A DNA stretch of 64,000 bases from Streptomyces djakartensis (GCF_014651075.1 NZ_BMWE01000022.1:49309-113308); one strand, 5' to 3'. Counted from the stretch's first letter, positions 22,228-30,924 are shown. Program-made: numbers and translations. Notes: generated by a model not told the origin, from the sequence alone.

Positions 22228-23385
22228 TCAGCGAAGGCCCGTTGAACGGCGCAGCGCCGCCCGGACCAGCCGGTCGATGAGCTCCGGGTAGCTCACCCCG
22301 GTCGCCTGCCACATCTGCGGATACATCGAGATGGGCGTGAAGCCGGGCATCGTGTTGATCTCGTTGATCACGAACTCGCCGTCCTCGGTGAGGAAGAAGT
22401 CGGCGCGGACCAGGCCCTCGCAGGACGCCGCCTCGAAGGCGTCGACCGCCAGGCGCCGCACCTCGGCGGTCTCCTCCGGCGTCAGCGGCGCCGGGACGAT
22501 GCCGGGCGTGGAGTCGATGTACTTGGCCTCGAAGTCGTAGTACGCGTGGGCGTCCGGCGGCGGGATCTCGGCCGGGACCGAGGCACGCGGGCCCTCCTCG
22601 AACTCCAGGACGCCGCACTCGATCTCGCGGCCGCGCAGGGCCGCCTCGACGAGGATCTTGGGGTCGTGGCGCTGGGCCTCGGCGATCGCCTCGTCCAGGC
22701 CGGAGAGGCCGTCGACCTTGGTGATGCCGATGGACGAACCGGCGCGCGCGGGCTTCACGAACAGCGGCCAGCCGTGCTCGCCGGCGAAGTCGACGATCTT
22801 CTTGCGGGCGGCGGACTCGTCCTGCTCCCACTCGCGCGGCCGGATCACCAGGTACGGGCCCACCTTCAGCCCGAAGGAGGTGAACACCAGCTTCATGTAC
22901 TCCTTGTCCTGGCCCACGGCCGAGGCGAGCACACCCGACCCCACGTACGGGACGCCGGAGAGCTCCAGCAGGCCCTGGAGGGTGCCGTCCTCGCCGTACG
23001 GGCCGTGCAGCACCGGGAAGACCACGTCGACCTCGCCGAGCGCCTTGGGCACCGATCCCGGCTCGCTGTAGACGACTTCGCGGTTGGCGGGATCGACCGG
23101 GAGGATCACTCCGCCCTCGGCGGACTCGGCGAGGGCGTCGACGCTCGGCGGGCGCCGGTCGACGATCGCCATGCGCTCCGGTTCGTCCGCCGTGAGCGCC
23201 CAACGGCCGTCCTGGGTGATGCCGATCGGCAGGACGTCGTACTTCGTCCGGTCGATGGCCTTCAGGACGGCGCCCGCGGTGACCACGGAGATCCCGTGTT
23301 CGGAGCTGCGCCCGCCGAACACGACGGCCACACGCGGCTTGCGAGGCGGCTGCTCGGGGCTCTGGGGGAGGTTCTCGGTGCTCAT
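22228..23385 (-). CDS. ddlA: D-alanine--D-alanine ligase
   Basis: Makes D-Ala-D-Ala for peptidoglycan. The 385-residue ATP-grasp protein shows RVAVVFGGRSSEHGISV, FPVLHGPYGEDGT, KEYMK, KPARAGSSIGI and the metal site INEINTMPGF. The omega-loop has YYDFEAKY, i.e. the Lys-Tyr typical of D-Ala-D-Ala enzymes rather than the His of VanA-type D-Ala-D-Lac ligases, so no glycopeptide resistance is implied. It lies downstream of gpsA on the same strand. Confidence 0.96.
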   Translation of the reverse strand: MSTENLPQSPEQPPRKPRVAVVFGGRSSEHGISVVTAGAVLKAIDRTKYDVLPIGITQDGRWALTADEPERMAIVDRRPPSVDALAESAEGGVILPVDPANREVVYSEPGSVPKALGEVDVVFPVLHGPYGEDGTLQGLLELSGVPYVGSGVLASAVGQDKEYMKLVFTSFGLKVGPYLVIRPREWEQDESAARKKIVDFAGEHGWPLFVKPARAGSSIGITKVDGLSGLDEAIAEAQRHDPKILVEAALRGREIECGVLEFEEGPRASVPAEIPPPDAHAYYDFEAKYIDSTPGIVPAPLTPEETAEVRRLAVDAFEAASCEGLVRADFFLTEDGEFVINEINTMPGFTPISMYPQMWQATGVSYPELIDRLVRAALRRSTGLR

Positions 23386-23444
23386 ATCGGCTTGAGAGTA
23401 CCCGTTGGTAAGGCCCGGAGACAGCGCCCGCCGCCTCGCGTCGC

Positions 23445-24455
23445 TCAGCGTCGCTCGGGCTTCGCGCTGCGCGACATCAGCTCCTTGAGGGCGACCACCG
23501 GGGGCTTGCCCTCGTGCACGATGCCGACGACCGTCTCCGTGATGGGCATGTCGACGCCGTACCGATGGGCCAGATCCAGCACCGACTCGCAGGACTTGAC
23601 GCCCTCGGCGGTCTGCTTGGTGACGGCGATGGTCTCCTGGAGGGTCATGCCCTTGCCGAGGTTGGTGCCGAAGGTGTGGTTGCGGGACAGCGGCGAGGAG
23701 CAGGTGGCCACCAGGTCGCCGAGGCCCGCCAGTCCCGAGAAGGTCAGCGGATCGGCGCCGAGCGCCATGCCGAGCCGCGTGGTCTCGGCGAGACCGCGCG
23801 TGATCAGGGACCCCTTGGCGTTGTCGCCGAGGCCCATGCCGTCCGCGATGCCGACGGCCAGCCCGATGACGTTCTTGACCGCCCCGCCGAGTTCGCAGCC
23901 GACGACGTCGGTGTTGGTGTAAGGGCGGAAGTACGGCGTGTGGCAGGCGGCCTGGAGCCGCTGGGCGACGGCCTCGTCGGTGCAGGCGACCACGGCCGCG
24001 GCCGGCATCCGCGCGGCGATCTCACGGGCCAGGTTGGGCCCGGTGACGACGGCGATCCGGTCCTGGCCGACCTTGGCGACGTCGTCGATGACCTCGCTCA
24101 TCCGCATCGCGGAGCCGAGTTCGACGCCCTTCATCAGTGACACCAGGACCGTGCCGGGCGCGAGCAGCGGCGCCCACTCGGCGAGGTTGCCGCGCAGGGT
24201 CTGCGAGGGGACCGACAGGACCGTGAAGTCGGCGTCCGCGGCGGCCTGTGCGGGGTCCGTGGTGGCCCGCACGCTCTCCGGGAGCTCGACGCCCGGGAAG
24301 TAGTCGGGATTGGTCCGGGTGGAGTTGATCGCCTCCACCAGTTCCGGGCGGCGCCCCCACAGGGTGACCTCGCACCCCGCGTCGGCGAGCACCATGCCGA
24401 AGGCCGTGCCCCACGAACCGGCGCTCAGCACCGCCGCCTTGACCGGCTTGCTCAC
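23445..24455 (-). CDS. gpsA: Glycerol-3-phosphate dehydrogenase [NAD(P)+]
   Basis: Reduces dihydroxyacetone phosphate to sn-glycerol 3-phosphate for phospholipids. The 336 residues carry the Rossmann loop AAVLSAGSWGTAFG, SLMKGVEL, TGPNLAREIA, the active-site Lys segment GGAVKNVIGLAVGIADG and GLGDLVATCSSPLSRNHTFG. The start is GTG, overlapping the plsC stop as GTGA, so plsC-gpsA are coupled. This directly joins G3P synthesis to G3P acylation. Confidence 0.96.
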   Translation of the reverse strand: MSKPVKAAVLSAGSWGTAFGMVLADAGCEVTLWGRRPELVEAINSTRTNPDYFPGVELPESVRATTDPAQAAADADFTVLSVPSQTLRGNLAEWAPLLAPGTVLVSLMKGVELGSAMRMSEVIDDVAKVGQDRIAVVTGPNLAREIAARMPAAAVVACTDEAVAQRLQAACHTPYFRPYTNTDVVGCELGGAVKNVIGLAVGIADGMGLGDNAKGSLITRGLAETTRLGMALGADPLTFSGLAGLGDLVATCSSPLSRNHTFGTNLGKGMTLQETIAVTKQTAEGVKSCESVLDLAHRYGVDMPITETVVGIVHEGKPPVVALKELMSRSAKPERR

Positions 24456-25237
24456 TTGCCCAGCCCCTCTTCCTGCACGGTCTGCCCGGAATTCCTATGC
24501 GTCTGCGCCTGGGTGCGGCGCCGCTGTTCGATCCGCTCCCGGCGCGGGTCGTACGGCGTCTCGGGCGCCTTCTCGCCGCGGATCTCCTCCAGCTGGCGGG
24601 TGATGGCGGCCATGATGACCTCGGTGGCCTCCTTCAGGAGCTCCGCGGTCATCTCCCGGTCGTAGAACCGCGTGAGGTCGACCGGCGGACCGGCGAGCAC
24701 GCGGTGTGTCTTGCGCGGCAGCAGCTGCGGCTTCTTCGCGTACGGCGGCAGCAGCTCGTTGCAGCCCCACTGGGCGACGGGGATGACCGGGCACTTGGTC
24801 TGCAGGGCGACGCGGGCGGCCCCGGTCTTGCCGGTCATGGGCCAGCCGTCGGGGTCGCGGGTGAGGGTGCCCTCGGGATAGAAGGCGACGCATTCACCGC
24901 GGTTCACGGCGTCGATCGCGGCCCGGAAGGCGCTCAGCGCGTCCGTGCTCTCGCGGTAGACGGGAATCTGCCCGGTGCCCCGCATCGCGGCGCCGACGAA
25001 TCCCTTCTTGAAAAGCCCGCTCTTCGCGAGGAATCGCGGGACGCGCCCGGTGTTGTACTGAAAGTGCGCGTAAGCGAAGGGGTCGATGTGCGAATTATGG
25101 TTCACCGCGGTGATAAATCCACCCTCGGCCGGAATGTTCTCGATTCCGCGCCAGTCCCGCCTGAGCAGAACCACCAGCGGCGGTTTGCAGATCACCGCGG
25201 CGAAGCGGTACCAGAAGCCGATTCTGCGGCGGGGCAC
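24452..25237 (-). CDS. plsC: 1-acyl-sn-glycerol-3-phosphate acyltransferase
   Basis: PlsC-type acyltransferase forming phosphatidic acid at the membrane. The 261-residue protein contains the catalytic NHxxxxD motif in AVNHNSHIDPFAYAHF and the glycerol-phosphate motif FYPEGTLTR. A short hydrophobic stretch (FAAVICKPPLVVLL) follows the N-terminus. The C-terminal 30 residues are Arg/Gln-rich. The GTG start (VPRRRIGFWYRF) has GGAAGG upstream. The very long ORF reaching 26263 is antisense to cofC and rejected. Confidence 0.92.
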   Translation of the reverse strand: MPRRRIGFWYRFAAVICKPPLVVLLRRDWRGIENIPAEGGFITAVNHNSHIDPFAYAHFQYNTGRVPRFLAKSGLFKKGFVGAAMRGTGQIPVYRESTDALSAFRAAIDAVNRGECVAFYPEGTLTRDPDGWPMTGKTGAARVALQTKCPVIPVAQWGCNELLPPYAKKPQLLPRKTHRVLAGPPVDLTRFYDREMTAELLKEATEVIMAAITRQLEEIRGEKAPETPYDPRRERIEQRRRTQAQTHRNSGQTVQEEGLGK

Positions 25238-25396
25238 GCGGACACCTTCCTCTAGGGCCTGTAGCGGGGGCCGCCGGGGGGCCGCACAAGTGTCGCCCCA
25301 GGCCGCCGGTCTGTCGAGAACACCGTACGCCCCGGCACGCCGCCCGCCCGAGGCCCCGGGTGACAATGGCCGCGACAAGAGAGGGACGGAACATCT

Positions 25397-26035
25397 GTGC
25401 AATGGACCTTGGTCGTACCCCTGAAGCCCCTGGCCCGGGCCAAGAGCAGGCTCGCGGACACCGCGGACGACGGGCTGCGGCCGGACCTGGCGCTCGCCTT
25501 CGCCCAGGACACGGTAGCGGCGGCACTGGCCTGTCCGGCGGTGCGGGATGTGGCAGTCGTCACGGACGACGCCCGGGCGGGGCGGGAGCTGGCCGCGCTG
25601 GGCGCCGCGATCATCCCCGACGAGCCGGGTGACGGCCTCAACGCCGCCCTCGCACACGCGACGGGGGTCGTCCGGTCCGCCCGGCCCGAGAGCCCGGTGG
25701 CGGCCCTGAACGCCGATCTTCCGGCGCTGCGCCCGGCGGAATTGTCGCGGGTGCTCGACGCCGCCGTGGAATTCCCGCGCGCTTTCCTCGCGGACGCGGC
25801 GGCAATCGGCACGACTCTGCTGACCGCCGCTCCGGGCCGGGAATTGCGCCCGGCGTTCGGTGCCGATTCGCGGTCCCTGCACCGTGCTTCCGGGGCCGTG
25901 GAACTGTCCCTCGCCGCCGTGGACTCGGTGCGCCACGACGTGGACACCGGCGACGACCTGCGCGGCGCGCTGGCCCTGGGGGTCGGCCCCCATACGGCCG
26001 CGGCCGCCGCGCGGTTGCTGATACCCGGGCAGTAG
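25397..26035 (+). CDS. cofC: Phosphoenolpyruvate/2-phospholactate guanylyltransferase (CofC/FbiD)
   Basis: Makes the nucleotide-activated precursor of coenzyme F420. The 212 residues have the family's nucleotidyltransferase start WTLVVPLKPLARAKSRLAD, the segment VVTDD, the block NADLPALRPAEL and GTTLLTAAPGRELRPAFGADS near the GTP/metal site, and the closing DVDTGDDLRGAL. In actinobacteria the substrate is thought to be phosphoenolpyruvate. No other F420 gene is adjacent. The start is GTG (GTG CAA TGG ACC). Confidence 0.92.
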   Translation: MQWTLVVPLKPLARAKSRLADTADDGLRPDLALAFAQDTVAAALACPAVRDVAVVTDDARAGRELAALGAAIIPDEPGDGLNAALAHATGVVRSARPESPVAALNADLPALRPAELSRVLDAAVEFPRAFLADAAAIGTTLLTAAPGRELRPAFGADSRSLHRASGAVELSLAAVDSVRHDVDTGDDLRGALALGVGPHTAAAAARLLIPGQ

Positions 26036-26044
26036 GCTGCGGCC

Positions 26045-26248
26045 ATGCAGGCGACCGCGTACACGTACGACCCCGAGAGCCGCAGCGGACAGGTGCTCCT
26101 GGACGACGGCACCCCGGTGCCCTTCGACGCGGCCGCGTTCGACGCGGGGGGCCTGAGACTGCTGCGCCCGGGGCAGCGGGTGCGGATCGAGGTGGAGGGC
26201 CCCGAAGACGCCCCCCGGATCACTCTGGTGACCCTGCAGACCCTCTGA
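26045..26248 (+). CDS. Small cold-shock-like (OB-fold) protein, 67 aa
   Basis: The 67 residues resemble a cold-shock domain in length and in the pattern DPESRSGQVLLDDGTPVPFDA and RPGQRVRIEVEG. The aromatic RNP motifs of true Csp proteins (KGFGFI, VFVH) are missing. It may therefore be an OB-fold protein without normal RNA binding. It starts 9 bp after cofC and is probably co-transcribed. The shared terminator with hupS follows. Confidence 0.75.
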   Translation: MQATAYTYDPESRSGQVLLDDGTPVPFDAAAFDAGGLRLLRPGQRVRIEVEGPEDAPRITLVTLQTL

Positions 26249-26267
26249 CCACTCCCTGAACACACCG

Positions 26268-26298
26268 CGGGCCGGACTCCGTACGGGAGTCCGGCCCG
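26268..26298. terminator. Bidirectional terminator between cofC unit and hupS
   Basis: 13-bp perfect GC stem (arms CGGGCCGGACTCC and GGAGTCCGGCCCG) with loop GTACG, centred between convergent stops. Confidence 0.8.
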
Positions 26299-26320
26299 GC
26301 GCGGGAGTACGCCAGCACCC

Positions 26321-26965
26321 CTACTTCTTGCGGGCGGTGGTCTTCTTCGCGGTGGTCTTGCGCGCCGTCGACTTCTTGGCGGGTGCCTTCGTCGCGGTCG
26401 CCTTCTTCGCCGGGGCCTTCTTGGCCGTGGTCTTCTTCGCGGCGGCGGTCTTGGCGGTCGCCGTGGTCTTCTTCGCGGGCGCCTTCTTCGCCGTGGTCTT
26501 CTTCGCGGCCGCCGTCTTCGTGGTCGCCTTCTTCGCCGGGGCCTTCTTGGCGGCGGTCTTCTTGGCGGCGGCGGCCTTCTTGGCGGTCGCCTTCTTCGCG
26601 GCGGCCTTCTTGACCGTCGCGCCGGCTCCGCCGGTCAGGCTGCCCTTCGGCGCCTTCTTGACGGAGACCTCACCACCACGCGGCAGCTTCTTCGAGCCGC
26701 TGACCAGGTCCTTGAAGCCCTGACCCGCGCGGAATCGCGGAACGGAGGTCTTCTTGACCCGAACGCGCTCGCCCGTCTGCGGGTTACGGGCGTAACGCGC
26801 CGGACGGTCGACCTTCTCGAAGGAACCGAAGCCGGTGACGGAGACCCTCTCACCTGCGACGACCGCGCGGACGATGGCGTCCAGCACATGGTCGACAGCG
26901 TCGGCGGCCTGCTGGCGGCCGCCCATCTTGTCGGCAATCGCTTCTACGAGCTGCGCCTTGTTCAC
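26321..26965 (-). CDS. hupS: HU-family nucleoid protein with H1-like Lys/Ala tail (HupS)
   Basis: A 214-residue DNA-binding protein. Residues 1-93 are a standard HU domain (MNKAQLVEAIADKMGG, GFGSFEKVDRPARYARNPQTGE, PRFRAGQGFKDLVSG). Residues 94-214 are a histone-H1-like tail built of KKAPAKK, KKTTAKK and KKATAKK units. HupS in S. coelicolor compacts spore nucleoids. The GTG start has GGGGAAG upstream, and a good promoter lies 50-80 bp upstream. The tail repeats are coding and explain the low-complexity DNA in this stretch. Confidence 0.97.
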   Translation of the reverse strand: MNKAQLVEAIADKMGGRQQAADAVDHVLDAIVRAVVAGERVSVTGFGSFEKVDRPARYARNPQTGERVRVKKTSVPRFRAGQGFKDLVSGSKKLPRGGEVSVKKAPKGSLTGGAGATVKKAAAKKATAKKAAAAKKTAAKKAPAKKATTKTAAAKKTTAKKAPAKKTTATAKTAAAKKTTAKKAPAKKATATKAPAKKSTARKTTAKKTTARKK

Positions 26966-27016
26966 GTCTTCCCCTTCGGAGACATCGCCAGAACGAAAGT
27001 GTTCAAGCTTTTTCGC

Positions 27017-27045
27017 ACGTTAGGCAGATATATACCGCAAATCAA
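27017..27045 (-). promoter_or_regulatory. Predicted housekeeping promoter of hupS
   Basis: On the minus strand, -35 TTGATT (27045-27040), 17-bp spacer and -10 TAACGT (27022-27017). The spacer contains the AT-rich TATATAT. The predicted start near 27010 gives a leader of about 45 nt to the GTG. Confidence 0.55.
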
Positions 27046-27107
27046 ACACGAAACGGGCTTCTCACCCTTGTGCCGCAACGAACTCAGCGGTGCCGTCCGG
27101 TTCGGCG

Positions 27108-27332
27108 TTACTCGTCGGGGAGACGTCCCTCGTCGAGGTCCGCGGTGAACCGCTCCAGTCGCCTTGCCGCGTCGGCGAGATCGTGCTTGGCCGCGGCCGT
27201 AATGACCAGCAGCTTCCGGGTCAGCGCCATCCGTACGCCCTCCGGGACTTGCAGTGCGCGCACCCTGGAGTGCGCTTCCTTGAGTTGGTCCGCGACCGCC
27301 GCATAGAGCTCGAGTTGGCCGTCGTGTTCCAT
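27108..27332 (-). CDS. Small conserved-looking helical protein, 74 aa
   Basis: A 74-residue soluble protein beginning MEHDGQLELYAAVADQLKEA, with two amphipathic helices and a basic middle (GVRMALTRKLLVITAAAKHDL). No motif is recognised. It lies 142 bp upstream of hupS on the same strand but hupS has its own promoter. The ATG was chosen because upstream in-frame sequence reads as non-coding. I recall similar proteins at this place in other Streptomyces. Confidence 0.65.
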   Translation of the reverse strand: MEHDGQLELYAAVADQLKEAHSRVRALQVPEGVRMALTRKLLVITAAAKHDLADAARRLERFTADLDEGRLPDE

Positions 27333-27517
27333 GCACAGATTGTGCCATCTGGGGCGAGTTGTCGCCTGCGCAGGGGACAACTGTCGCACCCGACGGCCTT
27401 CCGGGCCCACCTGGACGTCGCGGTTGTACATCTCGCATACCCCGGCAACCACCTGCTTAACGTGGGAAGTTGACCCCGCCCCTCCGCCTCCGCGGGGCCG
27501 TTCGGGTGCAGACACGG

Positions 27518-27550
27518 CCGTACCCCCGATCGGGCTGATCGGGGGTACGG
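27518..27550 (-). terminator. Terminator of leuCD
   Basis: 14-bp perfect stem (CCGTACCCCCGATC / GATCGGGGGTACGG) with loop GGGCT, 58 nt after the leuD stop. Confidence 0.8.
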
Positions 27551-27608
27551 AGGGGGTGTTGCGGTGGCCGAAAGTCGCCTTGTCAGGGACGGCGGGCCGT
27601 GCTCCGGG

Positions 27609-28202
27609 TCAGAGCTGGAGCGTCCGCGGCTTGAACGCGGGGCGCTTCGCCTCGTACGCGGCGATGTCCTCCTCGTTCTGGAGGGTGATCGAGATGTCGT
27701 CGAGGCCGTTCAGCAGCCGCCAGCGGGAGTTCTCGTCCAGCTCGAAGGAGGCGGTGATGCCCTCGGCGCGGACCTCCCGGGCGACCAGGTCGACGGTGAT
27801 CTCGGCCTGCGGGTCCTTCTCGGTGAGCTCCCACAGCGCGTCCACGGTCTTCTGCTCCAGGACGACCGTGAGCAGGCCGTTCTTGAGCGAGTTGCCGCGG
27901 AAGATGTCGGCGAAGCGGGAGGAGATCACGGCCTTGAAGCCGTAGTTCTGCAGCGCCCAGACGGCGTGTTCGCGGGAGGATCCGGTGCCGAAGTCGGGAC
28001 CGGCCACCAGGACGGTCGCGCCCTGCCGCTCGGGCTGGTTGAGCACGAACGACGCGTCCTTGCGCCAGGCCTCGAACAGCCCGTCCTCGAAGCCGTCGCG
28101 CGTGACCTTCTTGAGCCAGTGGGCGGGGATGATCTGGTCGGTGTCGACGTTGCTGCGGCGCAGCGGGACGGCCCGGCCGGTGTGGGTGGTGAAGGCTTCC
28201 AT
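27609..28202 (-). CDS. leuD: 3-isopropylmalate dehydratase small subunit
   Basis: Small subunit of isopropylmalate isomerase in leucine synthesis. The 197 residues hold RRSNVDTDQIIPAHWLKK, the substrate loop GSSREHAVWAL and FRGNSLKNGLL. It starts 5 bp after the leuC stop, so the two form an operon. The unit is under control of the divergent NdgR (known in S. coelicolor). Confidence 0.96.
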   Translation of the reverse strand: MEAFTTHTGRAVPLRRSNVDTDQIIPAHWLKKVTRDGFEDGLFEAWRKDASFVLNQPERQGATVLVAGPDFGTGSSREHAVWALQNYGFKAVISSRFADIFRGNSLKNGLLTVVLEQKTVDALWELTEKDPQAEITVDLVAREVRAEGITASFELDENSRWRLLNGLDDISITLQNEEDIAAYEAKRPAFKPRTLQL

Positions 28203-28207
28203 GGTTC

Positions 28208-29638
28208 TCAGACTCCAGCGGGCGCAGGGGTGTCGGCGGCGGACAGGTCGGCCGGGGAGGCCAGGTGGCCGAGGACGGCGGTAGCGGCCGCGACCTGCGG
28301 CGACACCAGGTGCGTACGGCCGCCCTTGCCCTGCCGGCCCTCGAAGTTGCGGTTGGAGGTGGACGCGGAGCGCTCACCCGGGGCCAGCTGGTCGGGGTTC
28401 ATGCCCAGACACATCGAGCAGCCCGCGTGCCGCCACTCGGCGCCCGCCTCCTTGAAGACGACGTCCAGCCCCTCGGAGACGGCCTGCAGACCGACCCGCG
28501 CGGAACCCGGGACGACCAGCATCCGTACGCCGTCGGCGACTTTGCGGCCCTGCAGCAGTTCCGCGGCGGCGCGCAGGTCCTCGATACGGCCGTTGGTGCA
28601 GGAGCCTACGAAGACGGTGTCCACCTTGATGGACCGCAGCGGCTGCCCGGCCTCCAACCCCATGTACTCCAGGGCCTTTTCGGCGGCGTAGCGCTCCGAT
28701 GCGTCTTCGTACGAAGCGGGGTCGGGGACGGACGCCGAAAGCGGTGCGCCCTGGCCGGGGTTGGTGCCCCAGGTGACGAACGGCGACAGTTCGGCGGCGT
28801 CGATGACGACCTCGGCGTCGAACTCGGCGTCCTCGTCCGTCCGCAGCGTCTTCCAGTACTCGACGGCGGCGTCCCAGTCCGCGCCCTCGGGGGCGTGCGG
28901 GCGGCCCTTGAGGTACGCGAACGTGGTCTCGTCCGGGGCGATCATGCCCGCGCGGGCACCGGCCTCGATCGACATGTTGCAGATGGTCATGCGGGCCTCC
29001 ATCGAGAGCTTCTCGATGGCCTCGCCGCGGTACTCCAGGACGTAGCCCTGTCCTCCGCCGGTGCCGATCCTCGCGATGATCGCGAGGATCAGGTCCTTGG
29101 CGGTGACGCCCTCGGGCAGTTCGCCGTCGACCGTGATCGCCATGGTCTTCGGGCGGGACATCGGCAGCGTCTGGGTGGCCAGCACGTGCTCCACCTGGGA
29201 GGTGCCGATGCCGAACGCCAGCGCGCCGAAGGCACCGTGCGTGGAGGTGTGCGAGTCGCCGCAGACGACGGTGGTGCCCGGCTGGGTGAGACCCAGCTGC
29301 GGGCCGACCACGTGCACGACGCCCTGCTCGACGTCGCCCAGCGGGTGCAGGCGCACGCCGAAGTCGGCGGCGTTCTTGCGCAGCGTCTCCAGCTGCACCC
29401 GGGAGACCGGGTCGGCGATGGGCTTGTCGATGTCAAGGGTGGGGGTGTTGTGGTCCTCGGTGGCGATGGTGAGATCGAGGCGCCGGACCTTGCGGCCGCT
29501 CTTGCGGAGGCCGTCGAAGGCCTGCGGGCTGGTCACCTCGTGCAGCAGGTGCAGATCGATGAAGAGAAGGTCGGGCTCGCCTTCCACGCGCCGGACGACA
29601 TGGTCGTCCCAGACTTTCTCCGCGAGTGTCCTACCCAT
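28208..29638 (-). CDS. leuC: 3-isopropylmalate dehydratase large subunit
   Basis: Fe-S subunit of isopropylmalate isomerase. The 476 residues include MGRTLAEKVWDDHVV, VCGDSHTSTHGAFGALAFGIG and the [4Fe-4S] ligands in GSCTNGR and AGCSMCLGMN. The ATG has GGAGGG upstream. A longer ORF to 29788 reads into the regulatory region and was rejected. The gene is divergent from ndgR with a 197-bp control region. Confidence 0.97.
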   Translation of the reverse strand: MGRTLAEKVWDDHVVRRVEGEPDLLFIDLHLLHEVTSPQAFDGLRKSGRKVRRLDLTIATEDHNTPTLDIDKPIADPVSRVQLETLRKNAADFGVRLHPLGDVEQGVVHVVGPQLGLTQPGTTVVCGDSHTSTHGAFGALAFGIGTSQVEHVLATQTLPMSRPKTMAITVDGELPEGVTAKDLILAIIARIGTGGGQGYVLEYRGEAIEKLSMEARMTICNMSIEAGARAGMIAPDETTFAYLKGRPHAPEGADWDAAVEYWKTLRTDEDAEFDAEVVIDAAELSPFVTWGTNPGQGAPLSASVPDPASYEDASERYAAEKALEYMGLEAGQPLRSIKVDTVFVGSCTNGRIEDLRAAAELLQGRKVADGVRMLVVPGSARVGLQAVSEGLDVVFKEAGAEWRHAGCSMCLGMNPDQLAPGERSASTSNRNFEGRQGKGGRTHLVSPQVAAATAVLGHLASPADLSAADTPAPAGV

Positions 29639-29802
29639 CGCTGTTCCCTCCGGCCGACGACGATCCGCCGGCCCAACTAGAGATCTTGAGGAGGCGGGCC
29701 CCACGCCCCTGGATTCCGGGCATCCGCCGCCAGACCCGTACGTCACGGGCCGTTGTGACTTCGTGTCTTCCAGAGTGGCGGGTTCCACGAGAAATTGAAC
29801 TT

Positions 29803-29823
29803 GCGTTTCACAGAGTGAGACGC
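29803..29823. promoter_or_regulatory. Candidate NdgR operator
   Basis: GCGTTTCAC-AGA-GTGAGACGC, an inverted repeat with one mismatch, lies 12 bp before the ndgR ATG in the leuC-ndgR intergenic region. IclR-type NdgR of S. coelicolor binds this intergenic region to control leuCD; the exact site here is inferred. Confidence 0.6.
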
Positions 29824-29835
29824 GAGTATCGTTTC

Positions 29836-30552
29836 ATGGACAACAGTAGCGGCGTCGGCGTTCTGGACAAGGCGGCCCTCGTTCTGAGCGCTCTGGAGTC
29901 CGGTCCGGCCACCCTCGCGGGATTGGTCGGCGCCACCGGACTGGCACGACCCACGGCCCACCGCCTGGCCGTGGCGCTGGAGCACCACCGCATGGTGGCG
30001 CGCGACATGCAGGGCCGTTTCATTCTCGGCCCCCGCCTCGCGGAACTGGCCGCGGCCGCGGGTGAGGACCGTCTCCTGGCCACCGCCGGCCCGGTGCTCA
30101 CGCACCTGCGTGACATCACGGGTGAGAGCGCGCAGCTCTACCGCAGGCAGGGCGACATGCGCATCTGCGTCGCGGCGGCGGAGCGCCTGTCCGGACTCCG
30201 GGACACGGTTCCGGTCGGCTCGACCCTCACGATGAAGGCCGGTTCCTCGGCGCAGATCCTGCTGGCCTGGGAGGAGCCGGAGCGGCTGCACCGCGGCCTG
30301 CAGGGGGCGCGCTTCACAGCGACGGCGCTGTCGGGCGTGCGGCGCCGGGGCTGGGCCCAGTCGATCGGCGAGCGCGAGCCGGGTGTCGCGTCCGTCTCGG
30401 CTCCGGTGCGGGGGCCGTCGAACCGTGTGGTCGCCGCCGTGTCCGTGTCCGGCCCCATCGAGCGCCTCACGCGGCATCCGGGCAGGATGCACGCACAGGC
30501 TGTGATCGATGCGGCGGGGCGTCTCTCCGAGGCTCTTCGGCGCACCGGCTGA
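29836..30552 (+). CDS. ndgR: IclR-family regulator of leucine/amino-acid metabolism (NdgR)
   Basis: A 238-residue regulator. The N-terminal winged helix spans about residues 8-60 (ALVLSALESGPATLAGLVGA, RPTAHRLAVALEHH). The IclR effector domain includes LRDTVPVGSTLTMKAGSSAQ and SVSAPVRGPSNRVVAAVSVSG. The ATG (MDNSSGVGVLDKA) is close to the operator-like repeat, so it may be leaderless or have a very short leader. Position next to leuCD matches S. coelicolor ndgR. Confidence 0.93.
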   Translation: MDNSSGVGVLDKAALVLSALESGPATLAGLVGATGLARPTAHRLAVALEHHRMVARDMQGRFILGPRLAELAAAAGEDRLLATAGPVLTHLRDITGESAQLYRRQGDMRICVAAAERLSGLRDTVPVGSTLTMKAGSSAQILLAWEEPERLHRGLQGARFTATALSGVRRRGWAQSIGEREPGVASVSAPVRGPSNRVVAAVSVSGPIERLTRHPGRMHAQAVIDAAGRLSEALRRTG

Positions 30553-30648
30553 GCGTTTCGGGGGAGGCCGGCCTCGACGCCGCGGCAGGCTTTCCCCGAC
30601 CAGGCGCCATGGCAGTGTGCGGTCGCGTGTCGAGTGCCGGCTCGTCGG

Positions 30649-30676
30649 GGCTGGTCGCGCAGTTCCCCGCGCCCCC
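30649..30676. repeat. Dispersed Streptomyces intergenic repeat, copy 2
   Basis: GGCTGGTCGCGCAGTTCCCC followed by GCGCCCCC. It lies between ndgR and the tRNA terminator and is identical to the copy at 46131 over 28 bp. Confidence 0.75.
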
Positions 30677-30691
30677 AAGAGAGTACGTACG

Positions 30692-30725
30692 CAAGAGGTC
30701 CTCCACGGAAGTGGAGGACCTCTTG
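30692..30725 (-). terminator. Terminator of the tRNA operon
   Basis: 15-bp perfect stem (CAAGAGGTCCTCCAC / GTGGAGGACCTCTTG) with loop GGAA, 6 bp beyond the last tRNA-Glu. It may also serve ndgR. Confidence 0.85.
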
Positions 30726-30731
30726 GATGTG

Positions 30732-30804
30732 TACCCCCGACCGGATTCGAACCGGCGCTACCGCCTTGAGAGGGCGGCGTGCTAGGCCGCTACACAACGG
30801 GGGC
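30732..30804 (-). tRNA. tRNA-Glu (anticodon CTC), copy 3 of the operon
   Basis: The 73-nt cloverleaf closes fully. Acceptor GCCCCCG/CGGGGGT has a G1-U72 wobble, the anticodon stem is CCGCC/GGCGG with loop CTCTCAA, and the T-arm is GCCGG-TTCGAAT-CCGGT. CCA is not encoded. It is identical to the other two Glu copies and is last in the five-gene transcript. Confidence 0.97.
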
Positions 30805-30832
30805 GTGGACACTGCGTTTCCGCAGGTCCGAG

Positions 30833-30904
30833 CTGGTCTACCTGGACTCGAACCAAGACTAACTGAACCAGAATCAGTCGTGCTGCCAATTACACCATAG
30901 ACCA
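30833..30904 (-). tRNA. tRNA-Gln (anticodon CTG), copy 2
   Basis: 72 nt. Acceptor TGGTCTA/TAGACCA, anticodon stem ACTGA/TCAGT with loop TTCTGGT, G73 discriminator, no CCA. It differs from the other Gln copy by a compensated pair at positions 4 and 69 (T-A here, C-G there). Confidence 0.97.
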
Positions 30905-30924
30905 ATGTGGTTTAGACCAGTCAG

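Noticed and set aside
22228..23385. VanA-type D-Ala-D-Lac ligase
   Set aside because: The omega loop has EAKY, typical of D-Ala-D-Ala ligases, and no vanH or vanX is nearby.
24452..26263. 603-codon ORF extending plsC upstream
   Set aside because: The extra part is antisense to cofC. PlsC motifs and the ribosome-binding site place the start at 25237.
26321..26640. Short tandem repeats that might be taken for a satellite or CRISPR
   Set aside because: They encode the Lys/Ala-rich tail of HupS in one frame. There is no spacer structure.
30138..30905. ORFs running through the tRNA operon
   Set aside because: They cross tRNA genes and have no protein similarity.
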